A DNA stretch of 64,000 nt from Hydrogenophaga sp. IBVHS2 (GTDB taxonomy: Bacteria > Pseudomonadota > Gammaproteobacteria > Burkholderiales > Burkholderiaceae_C), in contig NZ_NFUT01000002.1 of NCBI RefSeq assembly GCF_002127215.1, positions 372,001-436,000 on the forward strand, written 5' to 3'. The notes beneath the pieces are model-generated. The model was not told the DNA's origin, did no database searches, and was given only the letters and a program-made list of their open reading frames with translations. Positions 29,002 to 39,000 of the stretch are shown one piece after another. Made by a program: the position numbers and the translations under genes. Position 1 is the stretch's first letter, and every line of letters starts with the position of its first letter.

Positions 29002-29892
29002 TCAGTCGAGCGGGCGCAGGCCGATCACCAGGGAGGGCGGGACCCGGCCGTCGGTGTCGCGGGGCAGGCTGCCGGTGCGGTCGATGGCGCGCAGCACGGC
29101 TTCGTCCCAGGCCGCGTTGCCGCTGCTCTTGATGAGCCGGCTGCCGGTGATGGTGCCGTCCGGGGCGGTGCGCACTTCCACCTCGGCCCGGGGATTGCCC
29201 GGCGCCGTTTCGGTGAACACCACATTGGGCTTGATGCGGGCGGCCACCTTGGCGCCATAGCCCGGCGTGGGGCCGCTGGACTGCTGGGCGGTGCCGGTGC
29301 TCTGCGGCCCGCCGGTGGCCCCGGCCTGGCCCATCATGCGGCGCAGCTGGTCCTGGCGCAGCTGCTCCTTGAGCTGGGCTTCACGCTTCTCGGCTTCGGC
29401 CCGCTTCCTGTCTTCGGCCAGCTTCTGCTGGCGCTCCTTCTCGGCAGCCGCCTTCTTCTCGGCGGCGGCCTTCTCGGCCGCTGCCTTGCGCTCGGCCTCC
29501 CGCTTCTCGGCGGCGCGACGCTCGGCCTCGCGCTTGTCGGCCTCGGCCTTCTCGCGTGCCTTGGCGGTGGCGATCTCGGCTTCTGTCGGGCCTGGCGGTG
29601 GCGGGGCAGGGCGCGGCTCCGGACGGGGCTGCGGTGCCGGGGGGGCGGGCGGCGGAGGCGGGGGCTCCACCGCGCGCGGTGCGGCCTGCTGCGGCACACG
29701 CGACCACAGCTCGGCTTCCACCGTGGCCAGCTCCACGTCCTTGTTCCACTGCACGCCCCAGGTCAGCGCCAGGATGAGCAGGCCGTGCACCACCACCGCC
29801 TTGGCCACCGGTGGACCCCAGCGGTCGGCGCGCGGCGGCGCCAGGCTGCTGCGGTCCAGCGTGCTGTGGGAGAAGGTGCTTGTCGAGGGCAT
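29002..29892 (-). CDS. tolA: TolA, cell-envelope energy transducer
   Basis: A 296-residue inner-membrane protein of the Tol-Pal system. One transmembrane helix (about 25-43, AKAVVVHGLLILALTWGV) is followed by a Pro-rich stretch. A long charged Ala/Glu/Lys helix comes next (EAEIATAKAREKAEADKREA...), and the C-terminal TonB-like domain starts near residue 220 (KPNVVFTETAPGNPRAEVEVRT...). TolA links TolQR proton flow to the outer membrane during division. ATG at 29892; no strong ribosome site. It is the last gene of its operon: tolB and pal do not follow, dnaE converges instead. Confidence 0.92.
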   Translation of the reverse strand: MPSTSTFSHSTLDRSSLAPPRADRWGPPVAKAVVVHGLLILALTWGVQWNKDVELATVEAELWSRVPQQAAPRAVEPPPPPPAPPAPQPRPEPRPAPPPPGPTEAEIATAKAREKAEADKREAERRAAEKREAERKAAAEKAAAEKKAAAEKERQQKLAEDRKRAEAEKREAQLKEQLRQDQLRRMMGQAGATGGPQSTGTAQQSSGPTPGYGAKVAARIKPNVVFTETAPGNPRAEVEVRTAPDGTITGSRLIKSSGNAAWDEAVLRAIDRTGSLPRDTDGRVPPSLVIGLRPLD

Positions 29893-29923
29893 GGCGATAC
29901 GGACAGGTTCGGAGACGGCGCCG

Positions 29924-30376
29924 TCAGCGGCTGGTCTGCACCGCCAGCCCCACGCGGGCAATGCCGGCGCGCTGCAGGGTGTCCATGACCCGCACCACGG
30001 CCTCGTACTTGACCGACTTGTCGGCGCTGATGATCACCGGCACGCCGCCCTGGGGTGCTTCGCCCGAGGCCGGGTCGGCGGCCTGCAGCTGCTTCACGCG
30101 GGCCACCAGCTGCCCCATGGGCACCGGGGGGGAGTCACCGCCCTGGTTGCCGTCGCGCACCTGCAGCTGTTCGTCCTTGTCGATGACGACCTGCACGAAG
30201 CGGTCCGGCTGGCGTGCGGCCTGGCCCACGCTGGGCAGGGCGATCTGGCTCGGCGTGATCAGCGGTGCGGTCACCATGAAGATGATCAGCAGCACCAGCA
30301 TCACATCGATGAAGGGCACCATGTTGATCTCGTTGATGGTGCGGCGGCCCCGGCCGCGGGCGGCGAGCTTGGCCAT
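29924..30376 (-). CDS. tolR: TolR, ExbD-type proton-channel subunit
   Basis: A 150-residue ExbD/TolR protein: short cytoplasmic N-terminus, then one transmembrane helix carrying the essential Asp (EINMVPFIDVMLVLLIIFMV), then a periplasmic domain ending VMDTLQRAGIARVGLAV. With TolQ it forms the proton-driven motor for TolA. The ATG starts 1 nt after the tolQ stop. The periplasmic domain contains a Gly/Asp-rich insert (DGNQGGDSPPVPM) relative to short homologues. Confidence 0.95.
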   Translation of the reverse strand: MAKLAARGRGRRTINEINMVPFIDVMLVLLIIFMVTAPLITPSQIALPSVGQAARQPDRFVQVVIDKDEQLQVRDGNQGGDSPPVPMGQLVARVKQLQAADPASGEAPQGGVPVIISADKSVKYEAVVRVMDTLQRAGIARVGLAVQTSR

Positions 30377-30377
30377 G

Positions 30378-31076
30378 TCAGTGACCCGACGGGGTGCCGG
30401 CCTGGGCGCCCAGGTTGCGCTGCAGGATGTTGGAGAACTCTTCCATGAAGGTCTCCATGCCGTTGGCCACGCGGTCGATGTCGTGGGCGAAGCGGTTGTA
30501 GCCCACCACCGCAGGAATGGCCGCAAACAGGCCGATGGCGGTGGCCACCAGCGCTTCGGCAATGCCGGGCGCCACCGTGGCCAAGGTCACCTGGGCCAGC
30601 GAGGCCAGGCCGGTGAAGGCGTGCATGATGCCCCACACCGTGCCGAACAGACCCACATAAGGCGCCACCGAGCCCACCGTGCCCAGGAAGGACAGGTTGC
30701 TCTCCAGCACATCGAGCTCGCGCTGGAAGCTTGCGCGCATCGCGCGGCGGGCGCCATCGAGCAGGGCGCCGTTGTCGGTGATGCGGCGCTCGCGCAGCTT
30801 CTGGTATTCGCGCATGCCGCTGGCGAAGATGCGCTCCATCGGGCCGCCCTGGCGGGCGTTCTGGGTGGCGGCGGCATACAGGTCGTTCAGGCTGGTGCCC
30901 GACCAGAAGTCGCGCTCGAAGTCCTCGTTCTTGGCGCGCACCTGCTTGAGGGTGGCGAGCTTGCGGAAGATGGCGGCCCAGCTGATGACCGACATCAGGA
31001 TCAGCAGCAGCACCACGGCCTGGACAACCCAGCTCGCATTGAGCATGAGCTGGACGATGGAAAGATCTGGGGTCAT
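30378..31076 (-). CDS. tolQ: TolQ, ExbB/MotA-type proton-channel subunit
   Basis: A 232-residue inner-membrane protein with the ExbB/TolQ topology: helix 1 near residues 15-38, a large cytoplasmic region, and two helices late in the protein carrying the pore sequence GLFGTVWGIMHAFTGL and GIAEALVATAIGLFAAIPAVVGYN. It forms the stator with TolR. The start MTPDLSIVQLMLNASWVV is typical. It follows ybgC by 31 nt, the usual ybgC-tolQRA order. Confidence 0.97.
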   Translation of the reverse strand: MTPDLSIVQLMLNASWVVQAVVLLLILMSVISWAAIFRKLATLKQVRAKNEDFERDFWSGTSLNDLYAAATQNARQGGPMERIFASGMREYQKLRERRITDNGALLDGARRAMRASFQRELDVLESNLSFLGTVGSVAPYVGLFGTVWGIMHAFTGLASLAQVTLATVAPGIAEALVATAIGLFAAIPAVVGYNRFAHDIDRVANGMETFMEEFSNILQRNLGAQAGTPSGH

Positions 31077-31107
31077 GGGTGTCTGAGGAAATAAACGCCG
31101 GAAGGTT

Positions 31108-31557
31108 TCAGGTCACCGCCAGGGCTTGCAGCACCGCAGGCGGCATGCGGGCTGGCCGCAGGGTGGCGGCATCGACCCAGCCGATACGGATGCTGCCTTC
31201 GCACAGCAGTTCCGCAGCGCCGGCATCGCCCGGCGGCAGTCGCCAGGCGGCCTGCGCGATTGTCAGCGACGCCCGGCCGGTTTCCCGGGCCGTGGCTGTA
31301 ACCGTGAGCAAATCATCCAGCCGGGCCGGGCGGTGGTACTGGAGCTCGGTGGCGCCCACCACGAACATGCCCCCTGTGGTTTCGCGCAGGCGCTGCTGTT
31401 CGATGCCCAGCGAGCGCAGCCATTCGGTGCGCGCCCGCTCGAAGAACTTGAGGTAGTTGGCATAGAACACGATGCCGCCGGCATCGGTGTCTTCCCAGTA
31501 CACACGCACCGGCCAGCGGAAGCGGGCCTGGGCCAGGGCCGCCGGTGCCGTTTTCAC
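31108..31557 (-). CDS. ybgC: tol-pal-associated acyl-CoA thioesterase
   Basis: A 149-residue hot-dog-fold thioesterase. The signature VRVYWEDTDAGGIVFYANYLKFFERART holds the catalytic Asp, as in YbgC. In E. coli YbgC hydrolyses short acyl-CoA and associates with lipid-synthesis proteins; its link with Tol is positional. The GTG start at 31557 forms a GTGA overlap with the stop of the upstream aminotransferase gene, so it is translationally coupled. Confidence 0.93.
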   Translation of the reverse strand: MKTAPAALAQARFRWPVRVYWEDTDAGGIVFYANYLKFFERARTEWLRSLGIEQQRLRETTGGMFVVGATELQYHRPARLDDLLTVTATARETGRASLTIAQAAWRLPPGDAGAAELLCEGSIRIGWVDAATLRPARMPPAVLQALAVT

Positions 31558-32780
31558 AGGGCGGCCTCCAGCCGGGCCACGGCCTCCCGCAGCTGCTCCA
31601 TCGAGTTGGCGGTGGAGAAGCGCAGGTAACGGCCCGGGTCGGCCGACCCGAAGTCGCGCCCCGGCGTGGTGGCCAGCTGGCAGCGTTCCATCAGCTCGAA
31701 GGCCAGGGCCCAGCTGCCACCCTCGTCGGGCCGCGGGCCGGCCGGGGGAATGCCCCAGCGGCGGCACAGGCCGCTCACGTCGGCCCAGGCATAGAAGGCT
31801 CCGTCGGGCATGACCGGCACGGTGAGTCCCAGGCGGTTGAGCTCGGGGATGAACCAGTCGCGTCGGGCCTTGAAGGCGGCGCGGCGCCGCTCGTACTCGG
31901 CCAGGCTGTCGGGGTGGAAGCAGGCCAGCGCCGCATGCTGGGCGATGGTGCTGGCGCAGATGAACAGGTTCTGCGCCATGCGCTCGACCACCGGCACCAG
32001 CTCGGGGGGCAGCACCAGCCAGCCCAGGCGCCAGCCGGTCATGTTGAAGTACTTGCTGAAGCTGTTGATGCTCACCACCTGCTCGCCCAGTCCGTCGGGC
32101 AGACCCAGGGCGCTGTGGCCGTAGGCCTCGTCGTGGCTCAGGCCGAGGTAGATCTCGTCCACCAGGGTCACGCCACCGCGTTCGCGCACATGGGCGGCGA
32201 TGTCGGTCAGGGTCTGGCGGGCGATCGAGGTGCCGGTGGGGTTGGAGGGCGAGGCCAGCAGCACACCGCGTGTGGCGGGCGTCCAGTGCTGCCGCACCTG
32301 TTCGGCACTGAGCTGGAAGCGTTGTTCCGGGCCGGCGGGGATCATGACGGCGCGGCCTTCGGCGGCCTGCACGAACTGGCGGTTGCAGGGGTAGCTGGGG
32401 TCGGGCATGAGCATGTCGTCGCCGGCCTCGATGAGCGCCAGGCAGGCCAGCTGCAGGGCCGCCGAAGCGCCCGCGGTGATGACGATGCGACCGGGGTCGA
32501 CGTCCACCCCGAAGCGGCTCGCGTACCAGCCCGAGATGGCCTCGCGCAGCGCCGGCAGGCCCAGGGCCTGGGTGTACTGGCTTCGACCGTCGGCAATGGC
32601 GCGGGTGGCGGCTTCCTGCACCAGCGGCGGTGCGGTGAAGTCGGGTTCACCGATGTTCAGATAGATCATGGGCCGGGTGCCGGCGCCGGCCTGGGCGGCC
32701 TGCCGTGCAGCGGCCTTGGCCAGCTCCATCACGTAGAACGGTTCGATCCGGGCCGCGCGCCCGGCGATCTTCAGGCCCAT
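31554..32780 (-). CDS. PLP-dependent class I/II aminotransferase
   Basis: A 408-residue fold-type I aminotransferase. The PLP lysine is in INSFSKYFNMTGWRLGWLV; SPSNPTGT and VDEIYLGL carry the other cofactor contacts, and YLRFSTANSMEQL contains the carboxylate-binding Arg region. Substrate is not assignable from sequence; Burkholderiales carry this gene next to nusB-ribH. ATG at 32780, 4 nt after the nusB stop; it ends in a 4-bp overlap with ybgC. Confidence 0.9.
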   Translation of the reverse strand: MGLKIAGRAARIEPFYVMELAKAAARQAAQAGAGTRPMIYLNIGEPDFTAPPLVQEAATRAIADGRSQYTQALGLPALREAISGWYASRFGVDVDPGRIVITAGASAALQLACLALIEAGDDMLMPDPSYPCNRQFVQAAEGRAVMIPAGPEQRFQLSAEQVRQHWTPATRGVLLASPSNPTGTSIARQTLTDIAAHVRERGGVTLVDEIYLGLSHDEAYGHSALGLPDGLGEQVVSINSFSKYFNMTGWRLGWLVLPPELVPVVERMAQNLFICASTIAQHAALACFHPDSLAEYERRRAAFKARRDWFIPELNRLGLTVPVMPDGAFYAWADVSGLCRRWGIPPAGPRPDEGGSWALAFELMERCQLATTPGRDFGSADPGRYLRFSTANSMEQLREAVARLEAAL

Positions 32781-32784
32781 GGCC

Positions 32785-33288
32785 TCAGCGCCCGCGCGGG
32801 GCGGGTTGGGCCGCCACCTCGACCGGGCGCAGCTGGGCGGCCAGCGGGTGCAGCACGCCATTGACGAACTTGTGGCCGTCGGTGCCGCCAAAGGCCTTGG
32901 CCAGCTCGATGCACTCGTTGAGCACCACGCGCCAGGGCACGTCCGGGCAGTGCTGGAACTCGTAGGCACCGATCCACAGCACGCCGTGCTCGATGGGCGA
33001 GATCTCGGCCATCGGCCGGTCCAGGCGCGGGGTGATGAGGGCATCGAGCGCAGCGGCCTGCCCGATGCAGCCGTGCACCAGGGCGTCGAAGTGCACGCTG
33101 TCGGCCTTGTGGAAGCCCGCCAGGTCACGGGTGAAGCTGTCGATGTCGGCGGCCTCGTTGCGGCCCACCAGATGCTGGTAGAGGGCCTGCAGCGCGAACT
33201 CGCGGGCGCGGGTGCGGGCCGACTTGTCGGAGGCCTTGCGGGGGGCACCGGCGCGGGCCGTGCTCTTGTCGGAATCAGGGGTGTTCAT
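32785..33288 (-). CDS. nusB: transcription antitermination factor NusB
   Basis: A 167-residue all-helical RNA-binding protein that with NusE binds boxA in rRNA leaders. The core begins [20 protein letters not shown] and contains [23 protein letters not shown] and [27 protein letters not shown] 25-residue Lys/Arg/Ala-rich N-terminal extension precedes the family start, common in betaproteobacteria. It lies 3 nt after ribH, the widespread ribH-nusB pairing. Confidence 0.97.
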   Translation of the reverse strand: MNTPDSDKSTARAGAPRKASDKSARTRAREFALQALYQHLVGRNEAADIDSFTRDLAGFHKADSVHFDALVHGCIGQAAALDALITPRLDRPMAEISPIEHGVLWIGAYEFQHCPDVPWRVVLNECIELAKAFGGTDGHKFVNGVLHPLAAQLRPVEVAAQPAPRGR

Positions 33289-33291
33289 GGG

Positions 33292-33756
33292 TCAGCCGAT
33301 GGAGTCGATGATGTGGGCCATCTCGACCGCCACCCGGGCCGCGTCGATGCCCTTCTCGGTCTGGCGGGCGCGGGCCTGTTCGTCGTTCTCGACGGTGAGG
33401 ATGGCGTTGGCGATCGGCAGCCGGTAATCCAGCGAGACGCGGGTGACGCCGGCGCCGGATTCGTTGGCCACCAGCTCGAAGTGGTAGGTCTCGCCGCGGA
33501 TGATGCAGCCCAGGGCGATGAGGGCGTCGAAGTCGTCGCGCTCGGCCATGGCCTGCAGGGCCACCGGCACTTCGAGAGCGCCGGGCACCTTCACATGGGC
33601 GATGTTCTTGTCCTGCACGCCCAGGGCGAGCAGTTCGGCGTGGCAGGCCTCGAACAGGGCACCGGTGACGCCTTCGTTCCAGCGCGCCTGCACGATGCCG
33701 ATGCGGAGTTTGCGACCGTCCAGGGGGCCGGCGCTGCCTTTGTCTGCTCCAAACAT
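33292..33756 (-). CDS. ribH: 6,7-dimethyl-8-ribityllumazine synthase
   Basis: A 154-residue lumazine synthase that condenses 3,4-dihydroxybutanone phosphate with the ribityl-uracil amine, the penultimate riboflavin step. Motifs: [59 protein letters not shown] and [16 protein letters not shown]. It forms 60-mers or pentamers. ATG at 33756 with AAGGAAA upstream; the open frame extends beyond but without homology. It is flanked by ribB (20 nt) and nusB (3 nt). Confidence 0.97.
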   Translation of the reverse strand: MFGADKGSAGPLDGRKLRIGIVQARWNEGVTGALFEACHAELLALGVQDKNIAHVKVPGALEVPVALQAMAERDDFDALIALGCIIRGETYHFELVANESGAGVTRVSLDYRLPIANAILTVENDEQARARQTEKGIDAARVAVEMAHIIDSIG

Positions 33757-33776
33757 GGGGCGGTTTCCTTGTGGGT

Positions 33777-34907
33777 TCAGGTGTTGCGGCCGATGAAGCC
33801 GGTGATTTCCAGGCCGTAGCCGGTCATGCTGGGCATGCGGCGGGGGTTGCCCATCAGGCGCATGCGCTGCACCCCGCATTCGCGCAGGATCTGGGCGCCC
33901 ACGCCGTAGGTGCGCAGGTCCATGCGGCCACGCTCCGGAGCCTGGGCCGAGCGGGCGGTGCCCTCGAACTGGGCCAGCAGCTGAGTGGCGTCCTCGCCGC
34001 AGTTCAGCAGCACGGCCACGCCGCGGCCGGTGTCCTGCAGGTGGCGCAGGCTGGCTTCCAGGCTCCAGCTGTGCATGGATCGGCCCACCTCGAGCGCATC
34101 CAGCACCGACAGCGGCTCATGCACCCGCACCGGCACCTCGTCCTGCGGTTGCCAGCTGCCCTTGACCAGGGCCAGGTGCAGGGCGCCGCTGGGCTGGTCG
34201 CGGAAGGCATGGGCGGTGAACTCGCCGAATGCGGTGAGCAGCGGGCGGCTGCCCAGGCGCTGCACCAGCGACTCGGTGCGGCTGCGGTGTTCGATCAGAT
34301 CGGCGATGGTTCCGATCTTCAGGCCATGTTCGGCGGCAAACAGCTGCAGGTCCGGCAGGCGGGCCATGGTGCCGTCGTCCTTCATGATCTCGCAGATCAC
34401 GGCCGACGGTGAACAGCCGGCCATGGCGGCCAGGTCGCAACCCGCCTCGGTGTGGCCGGCCCGCATGAGCACGCCGCCCTCGACCGCCTGCAGCGGGAAG
34501 ATGTGGCCGGGCTGCACCAGATCGGCCGCCTGCGCGTTCGGGGCCACCGCCACCTGCACGGTGCGGGCGCGGTCGGCGGCCGAGATGCCGGTGGTCACAC
34601 CTTCGGCCGCCTCGATCGACACCGTGAAGGCGGTGCCCATCTTCGTGCCGTTGCGAGGCACCATGGGTGGCAGCTTCAGGCGCTCGCAGCGTTCGCGGGT
34701 GAGGGTCAGGCAGATCAGACCCCGGCCGAAGCGGGCCATGAAGTTGATGGCCTCGGGCGTCACATGGTCGGCGGCGAGCACCAGGTCGCCCTCGTTCTCG
34801 CGGTCTTCCTCGTCGACCAGGATCACCATGCGGCCGGCCTTCATGTCGGCCACGATGTCCTCGACCGGGGAAATGGCCACCGGTGCCAGGGAATGGGGGG
34901 CGTTCAT
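33777..34907 (-). CDS. ribB: 3,4-dihydroxy-2-butanone-4-phosphate synthase with degenerate GTP cyclohydrolase II domain
   Basis: A 376-residue RibBA-shaped protein. Residues about 1-205 form an intact DHBP synthase: [30 protein letters not shown] and [17 protein letters not shown] are all present. Residues about 210-376 align with GTP cyclohydrolase II in overall pattern but lack the zinc cluster (the GSxxCDCG region with three Cys). The corresponding stretch reads [23 protein letters not shown]. Real GTP cyclohydrolase II activity must therefore come from another ribA gene. It overlaps ribE by 4 bp (ATGA). Confidence 0.93.
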   Translation of the reverse strand: MNAPHSLAPVAISPVEDIVADMKAGRMVILVDEEDRENEGDLVLAADHVTPEAINFMARFGRGLICLTLTRERCERLKLPPMVPRNGTKMGTAFTVSIEAAEGVTTGISAADRARTVQVAVAPNAQAADLVQPGHIFPLQAVEGGVLMRAGHTEAGCDLAAMAGCSPSAVICEIMKDDGTMARLPDLQLFAAEHGLKIGTIADLIEHRSRTESLVQRLGSRPLLTAFGEFTAHAFRDQPSGALHLALVKGSWQPQDEVPVRVHEPLSVLDALEVGRSMHSWSLEASLRHLQDTGRGVAVLLNCGEDATQLLAQFEGTARSAQAPERGRMDLRTYGVGAQILRECGVQRMRLMGNPRRMPSMTGYGLEITGFIGRNT

Positions 34908-35548
34908 GCGGGGTCCTTGGTGAAGGTGGCGCCGGCCGCGAGCATGCGCTCCACATAGCGGGCCACGGTGTCGATCTCGAGGTTGACGGCCGATCCGGCC
35001 ACCAGCGTGCCCAGGGTGGTGTTCCCCACCGTGTGCGGGATGAGGTTGATGCTGAACTCGCAGCCTGCCGCGCTGTCGGCCACCCGATTGACCGTCAGAC
35101 TCACGCCGTTGACCGTGATCGAGCCCTTGTAGGCCAGGTACTTGCCCAGCTCGGGCGGAGCCATCACCCGCAGTTCCCAGCTCTCGCCGACCTGGGCAAA
35201 ACGTGTGACCCGGCCGATGCCGTCCACATGCCCGGAGACGATGTGGCCGCCCAGCCGGTCCTGCGGGCGCAGGGCCTTTTCCAGATTGACCGGGGTGCCG
35301 GCCTGGCCCAGCCCGGTGGTGCGGGCCAGCGATTCGGCCGAGATGTCGATGGTGAAACGCCGGGCCTGCAGGTCCAGCGAGGTGACCGTCATGCAGGCGC
35401 CGTTGAGGGCGATGCTGTCGCCCAGCCCCACATCATCGAGGTAGCCTGCGGGCGCCTCGATGCTCAGTCGCTTGCCGTGGTCCAAAGAACTGCCCAGCGC
35501 GTGGAGGTCGGCGATACGCCCCACGCCGGTGATGATGCCGGTAAACAT
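34904..35548 (-). CDS. ribE: riboflavin synthase (alpha subunit)
   Basis: A 214-residue riboflavin synthase that dismutates two lumazines to riboflavin. It has two homologous barrels: [15 protein letters not shown] at the start of the first with [12 protein letters not shown], and the second with [14 protein letters not shown] and [11 protein letters not shown]. It is the first gene of the ribE-ribB-ribH-nusB-aminotransferase-ybgC-tolQRA run. A GAAAAT box ends 6 nt upstream of the ATG, so the mRNA may be leaderless. Its stop overlaps ribB (ATGA). Confidence 0.96.
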   Translation of the reverse strand: MFTGIITGVGRIADLHALGSSLDHGKRLSIEAPAGYLDDVGLGDSIALNGACMTVTSLDLQARRFTIDISAESLARTTGLGQAGTPVNLEKALRPQDRLGGHIVSGHVDGIGRVTRFAQVGESWELRVMAPPELGKYLAYKGSITVNGVSLTVNRVADSAAGCEFSINLIPHTVGNTTLGTLVAGSAVNLEIDTVARYVERMLAAGATFTKDPA

Positions 35549-35601
35549 CCGGCTATTTTCGCAGGGTTTGCAGCCCCCTTGCCCGGATCAGGGCTGCAGC
35601 G

Positions 35602-36033
35602 TCAGCGGCTCCAGCATTCGTCGGCGCTGGCCGGTACGGCCTGCCCCGCCACCTGCACCTGGCTGCGCGCTCCCGTGTGGTCCAGCCGGAAGGTGCCGCA
35701 GGCATCGGTGGCCTGTCGTCCGGAGGGGGTGGCGGTCAGTGTGAAGGTGGTGGCCGTGGTGACCACGGTCACCGAGTAGCGCGAGCCCTCCACCTTGAGC
35801 AGGTCGGCCGGAATCTGGGCCACGGGCGGGTAGGTGCCCTGGGCGGTGGCCACCCGCTCCAGCCACTGGCCCACCTGCATCAGCGTGGCCCGGGCCTGGC
35901 CCCGGTGTCCCCGCATCACGTACTGCTCGTAGCTGGGCAGGGCCAGCTTCAGCAGCACCCCCAGCAGGGCCACCACCACCATCAGCTCGATCAGGGTCAG
36001 GCCGCTCTGGCGACCCGTGTGTGGCCGGGTCAT
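35602..36033 (-). CDS. pilE: type IV pilin PilE-like minor pilin
   Basis: A 143-residue prepilin. The type III signal is RQSG-LTLIELMVVVALLGVLL, with cleavage after Gly11, an N-methylated Leu+1 and Glu+5, followed by the hydrophobic helix. A C-terminal disulfide could join the two Cys of DACGTF and DECW. In this position (after pilY1) PilE is the last minor pilin of the priming complex at the pilus tip. The ATG overlaps the pilY1 stop by 4 bp. Confidence 0.93.
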   Translation of the reverse strand: MTRPHTGRQSGLTLIELMVVVALLGVLLKLALPSYEQYVMRGHRGQARATLMQVGQWLERVATAQGTYPPVAQIPADLLKVEGSRYSVTVVTTATTFTLTATPSGRQATDACGTFRLDHTGARSQVQVAGQAVPASADECWSR

Positions 36034-39000
36034 GGGAGGATGCGCCAGTCAACGGTTCTGGGGGTGGCGCTCTGTCGCTCGATCTGCAGTTGTTCCCGCT
36101 GGTTTTGCCTTTCGTTTGGACCGCCAGTCCCGCCAGTCCCGCCAGTCCCGCCAGTCCCGCCAGTCCCGCCAGTCCCGCCAGTCCCGCCAGTCCCGCCAGT
36201 CCCGCCGCCTTTGCCCACATTCGTGCTGATCAGGAACAGCTGCCTCCCGGATTCCACCTGCAGCGATTCGCCATTGCCGAACTGCACCCGGGACGCACTG
36301 GACAGATCCAGCGTGGTGTCCGGGCTGTAGAACACCGCGTTTTTAGGGGCGTTGCCGGTGAGGCCATTGAGCACCATCACATAACCCTGTTCGGAGCGGA
36401 TCGAGGCCGAACACAGTCCTTCTTCCGGCGAGGTGGGGGGCACCTGCGTTTCGTACCGGATCAGCTGCCCATCCAGCAATTGCGGGTGGCTGAGCAGCCG
36501 CTCACCCGCCACAGGCAGATCGATGTACCAGCCCCGTGGTGCCGTGGCCAGCGCCGTCGAGTACGCCACCGACACGCGCGATGAGTTGACGAAGCTGCGC
36601 ATGTCGAAGCTGTCGGCGGTCTTGGTCACCGGTCCGGTGAACGACTGTTCCACCAGGCTGCTGCGGGCCGCACCGGCCGCGATGTTCGGACCATGCTGTG
36701 CTGTGACGCCCTGCGCGGTGCGGGTGTAGCGGCTGGAATCCCACACGCCATAGATCGTCTGGGTGGTGGTGTCCCTGCGGTCCTTGTCTTCCAGCAGCTG
36801 ACCGGTGCCGAAATTCAGCACCAATCCCCCCAGCGGATGGATGAGCCAGGTCGGGGCCACCAGGATGGGCTGCGCCTTGTTGTTGGCGCTGCGCACGGTC
36901 ATCAGCGGCTGGCAGGTGCTGGTGGCGCTGTTGCAGACACTGGCGCTGTTCCATGCCGCCACGCCCCATTTCAGGGGGTCGGTGCTGGTCAGGTCGAACT
37001 TCCACAACTGGCCCAGCAGATCGCCGGCATACACCACGTCGATGGTGCCGTTGCCGTCCACATCGACCGGTCGGGGCGCACCCAGCCCGTTGCCGCCGTT
37101 CTTGGCCGCATGGGCCACCAGGTAGCTGATCTCGCGGACGCCATCGAGGTACTGGATCAGCAGCACCGGACGCTCGTTGATGCTGTTGACCCCGTTGCCC
37201 ATCAACAAGGCCCAGCGACCGTTGTTGAGCTTGACGAACTGATCGGCGCGGATGGGGTTGGCCACGTCCGTCGTGGGACTGGTGACGATGTGGCCGACGT
37301 CTTCGAAGCCACTGTAGCCGGCGGTGACCTCGGCCGAGCCCAGAGACCGGTCGGCCACGACAGTGGCGGCCCGCTTGATTTCAGCGGGTGCGGTGGAGGT
37401 CACGTCCAGGACCGCAAAACCCCGTCCGCCAGCGCCCAGCGGGCTCACCACCATGGTTTTCCATAGGGGCGTGGCGCCATTGCCGGTGCCGCTCTGGCTG
37501 ACATCCACATCGCCTGCGAACGGGCTGCCGTCGACCAGGTACTGGTGGGTGTAGGTGGGGGAGGTATAGGACAGAAGCTTGGGATAGACGCCCAATGGCA
37601 CATAGGCCAGCCGCTCAACCCCGGTGTTGCCGTGAAAGCCGTGCAGCATCCCGTCGTTGGCACCGATGAAGACGGTGGGGGCCCGCGGCGACCCGCCGTT
37701 CACTTCGCGCACCCATTTGCGGAACTCGGCGTGTCCCGGGTATTCGACCGGGTAGACGGGGCTGGACGCATTCACCCACAGGTTGGAGTTGACGATGGTG
37801 CCCAGCCGGGACCCCCGCGTTCTCAGCGTGCCTCCACTCTGGCTGGCTTCCTTGTTCCGATCGCCCCGCAGGTAGTTCAGGCGGTCCTGGCCCTGCGCAT
37901 CGGTACCGCTGGTGCCCTTGAGGGCGTTCTTCTGGGCGGTGGTCAGGTTGGCCCACAGAAATTCCATCGCCTGCGACCCGTTGAACGTCATGATCACCCG
38001 GTTGGCCGGGTTCGCGGCATCCAGCAGCGTGGCCGCGCTCCAGTTGGGGGTGGCTTCCACATTGACACTGCCGGCGGTCACATCGGATGAAGTCACGTCG
38101 CCCATCCAGGGTTCCGTCTTGAAGGAGGCCAGGTAGATGAACCCGTCCTGCCGCAGCTTGCGTGTGTTGGCTGAGATGCTCACCGCTCCGCCGAGGGATT
38201 CCGACTGGATGGAATCCAGGATCGACTTGAAGGCGTTGCCCAGATCGGCTGCCGTCTGGCTGGGTATGTAGCGGCCGCGCCCGTTGAGCGCTGCATGCCA
38301 GAGTTCCTGCGCACGTCGGCCGGCGGCGGTGTCGAAGGGGCAGGGGTCGTTCTGGCTGGCGCCGCACAGCGGCGACGCCCAGGTGGTCGTCCCGCTGGTC
38401 AGACCGTTGACGCCGGCACCGCTGTACATGTCGCCTGTCCAGACCGGATCGCCTGCCCAGGTGGTGGCCGCGGCCGTGAAGCCGATGGTGTAGGTGACGA
38501 GGTGCTGCCAGGTGGCCGGGTTGTTCTTGGGATTCCAGTAGGGGGCCAGCGTCTGCGTGCCGATGGTCTCCGGGGTGGTCACGTTCTGCCGGAACCGCAC
38601 GTTGTCGGTCAGATCCGGCCGCAGGTCGGTGGACCAGAGATGGAAGGCCAGATCCGCAAAGGTGCTCAGTTGGGGCGAGCCCCAGGGGTCCCGGTACAGG
38701 CGTGTGGCGGTGTTGCCGCTGGACACGTCATACCGCACGCCGTCGGGCAATCGCTTGCTGCTGCCATCGGCGTTGCCCTCCATGCTGATGCTGTTGCCGT
38801 CGGTCTGTCCTTCGAACTGTCCTGTGTAGTTCCAGGCGCCATCGGTCATGAAGACATGAAACGACTTGCGGCAGGAGAGCTCCTCCTTGTTGGCGGTGTT
38901 GCCGGGTTCGTTGCGCCACGGGTTGTAATCGCCCTTGGCCTTGAAGTAGTCGGCCACGCGCTGGGTGGCCAGATGGGATGCCGTGTTGTTGGAGCCGGTG

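Noticed and set aside
29300..29600. Low-complexity repeat block in tolA as a separate repeat element
   Set aside because: It is the normal Ala/Glu/Lys helix of TolA domain II, not a DNA repeat of independent interest.
36123..36203. Tandem repeats considered as a CRISPR array
   Set aside because: Units are contiguous 9-mers with no spacers, and lie in frame inside pilY1.
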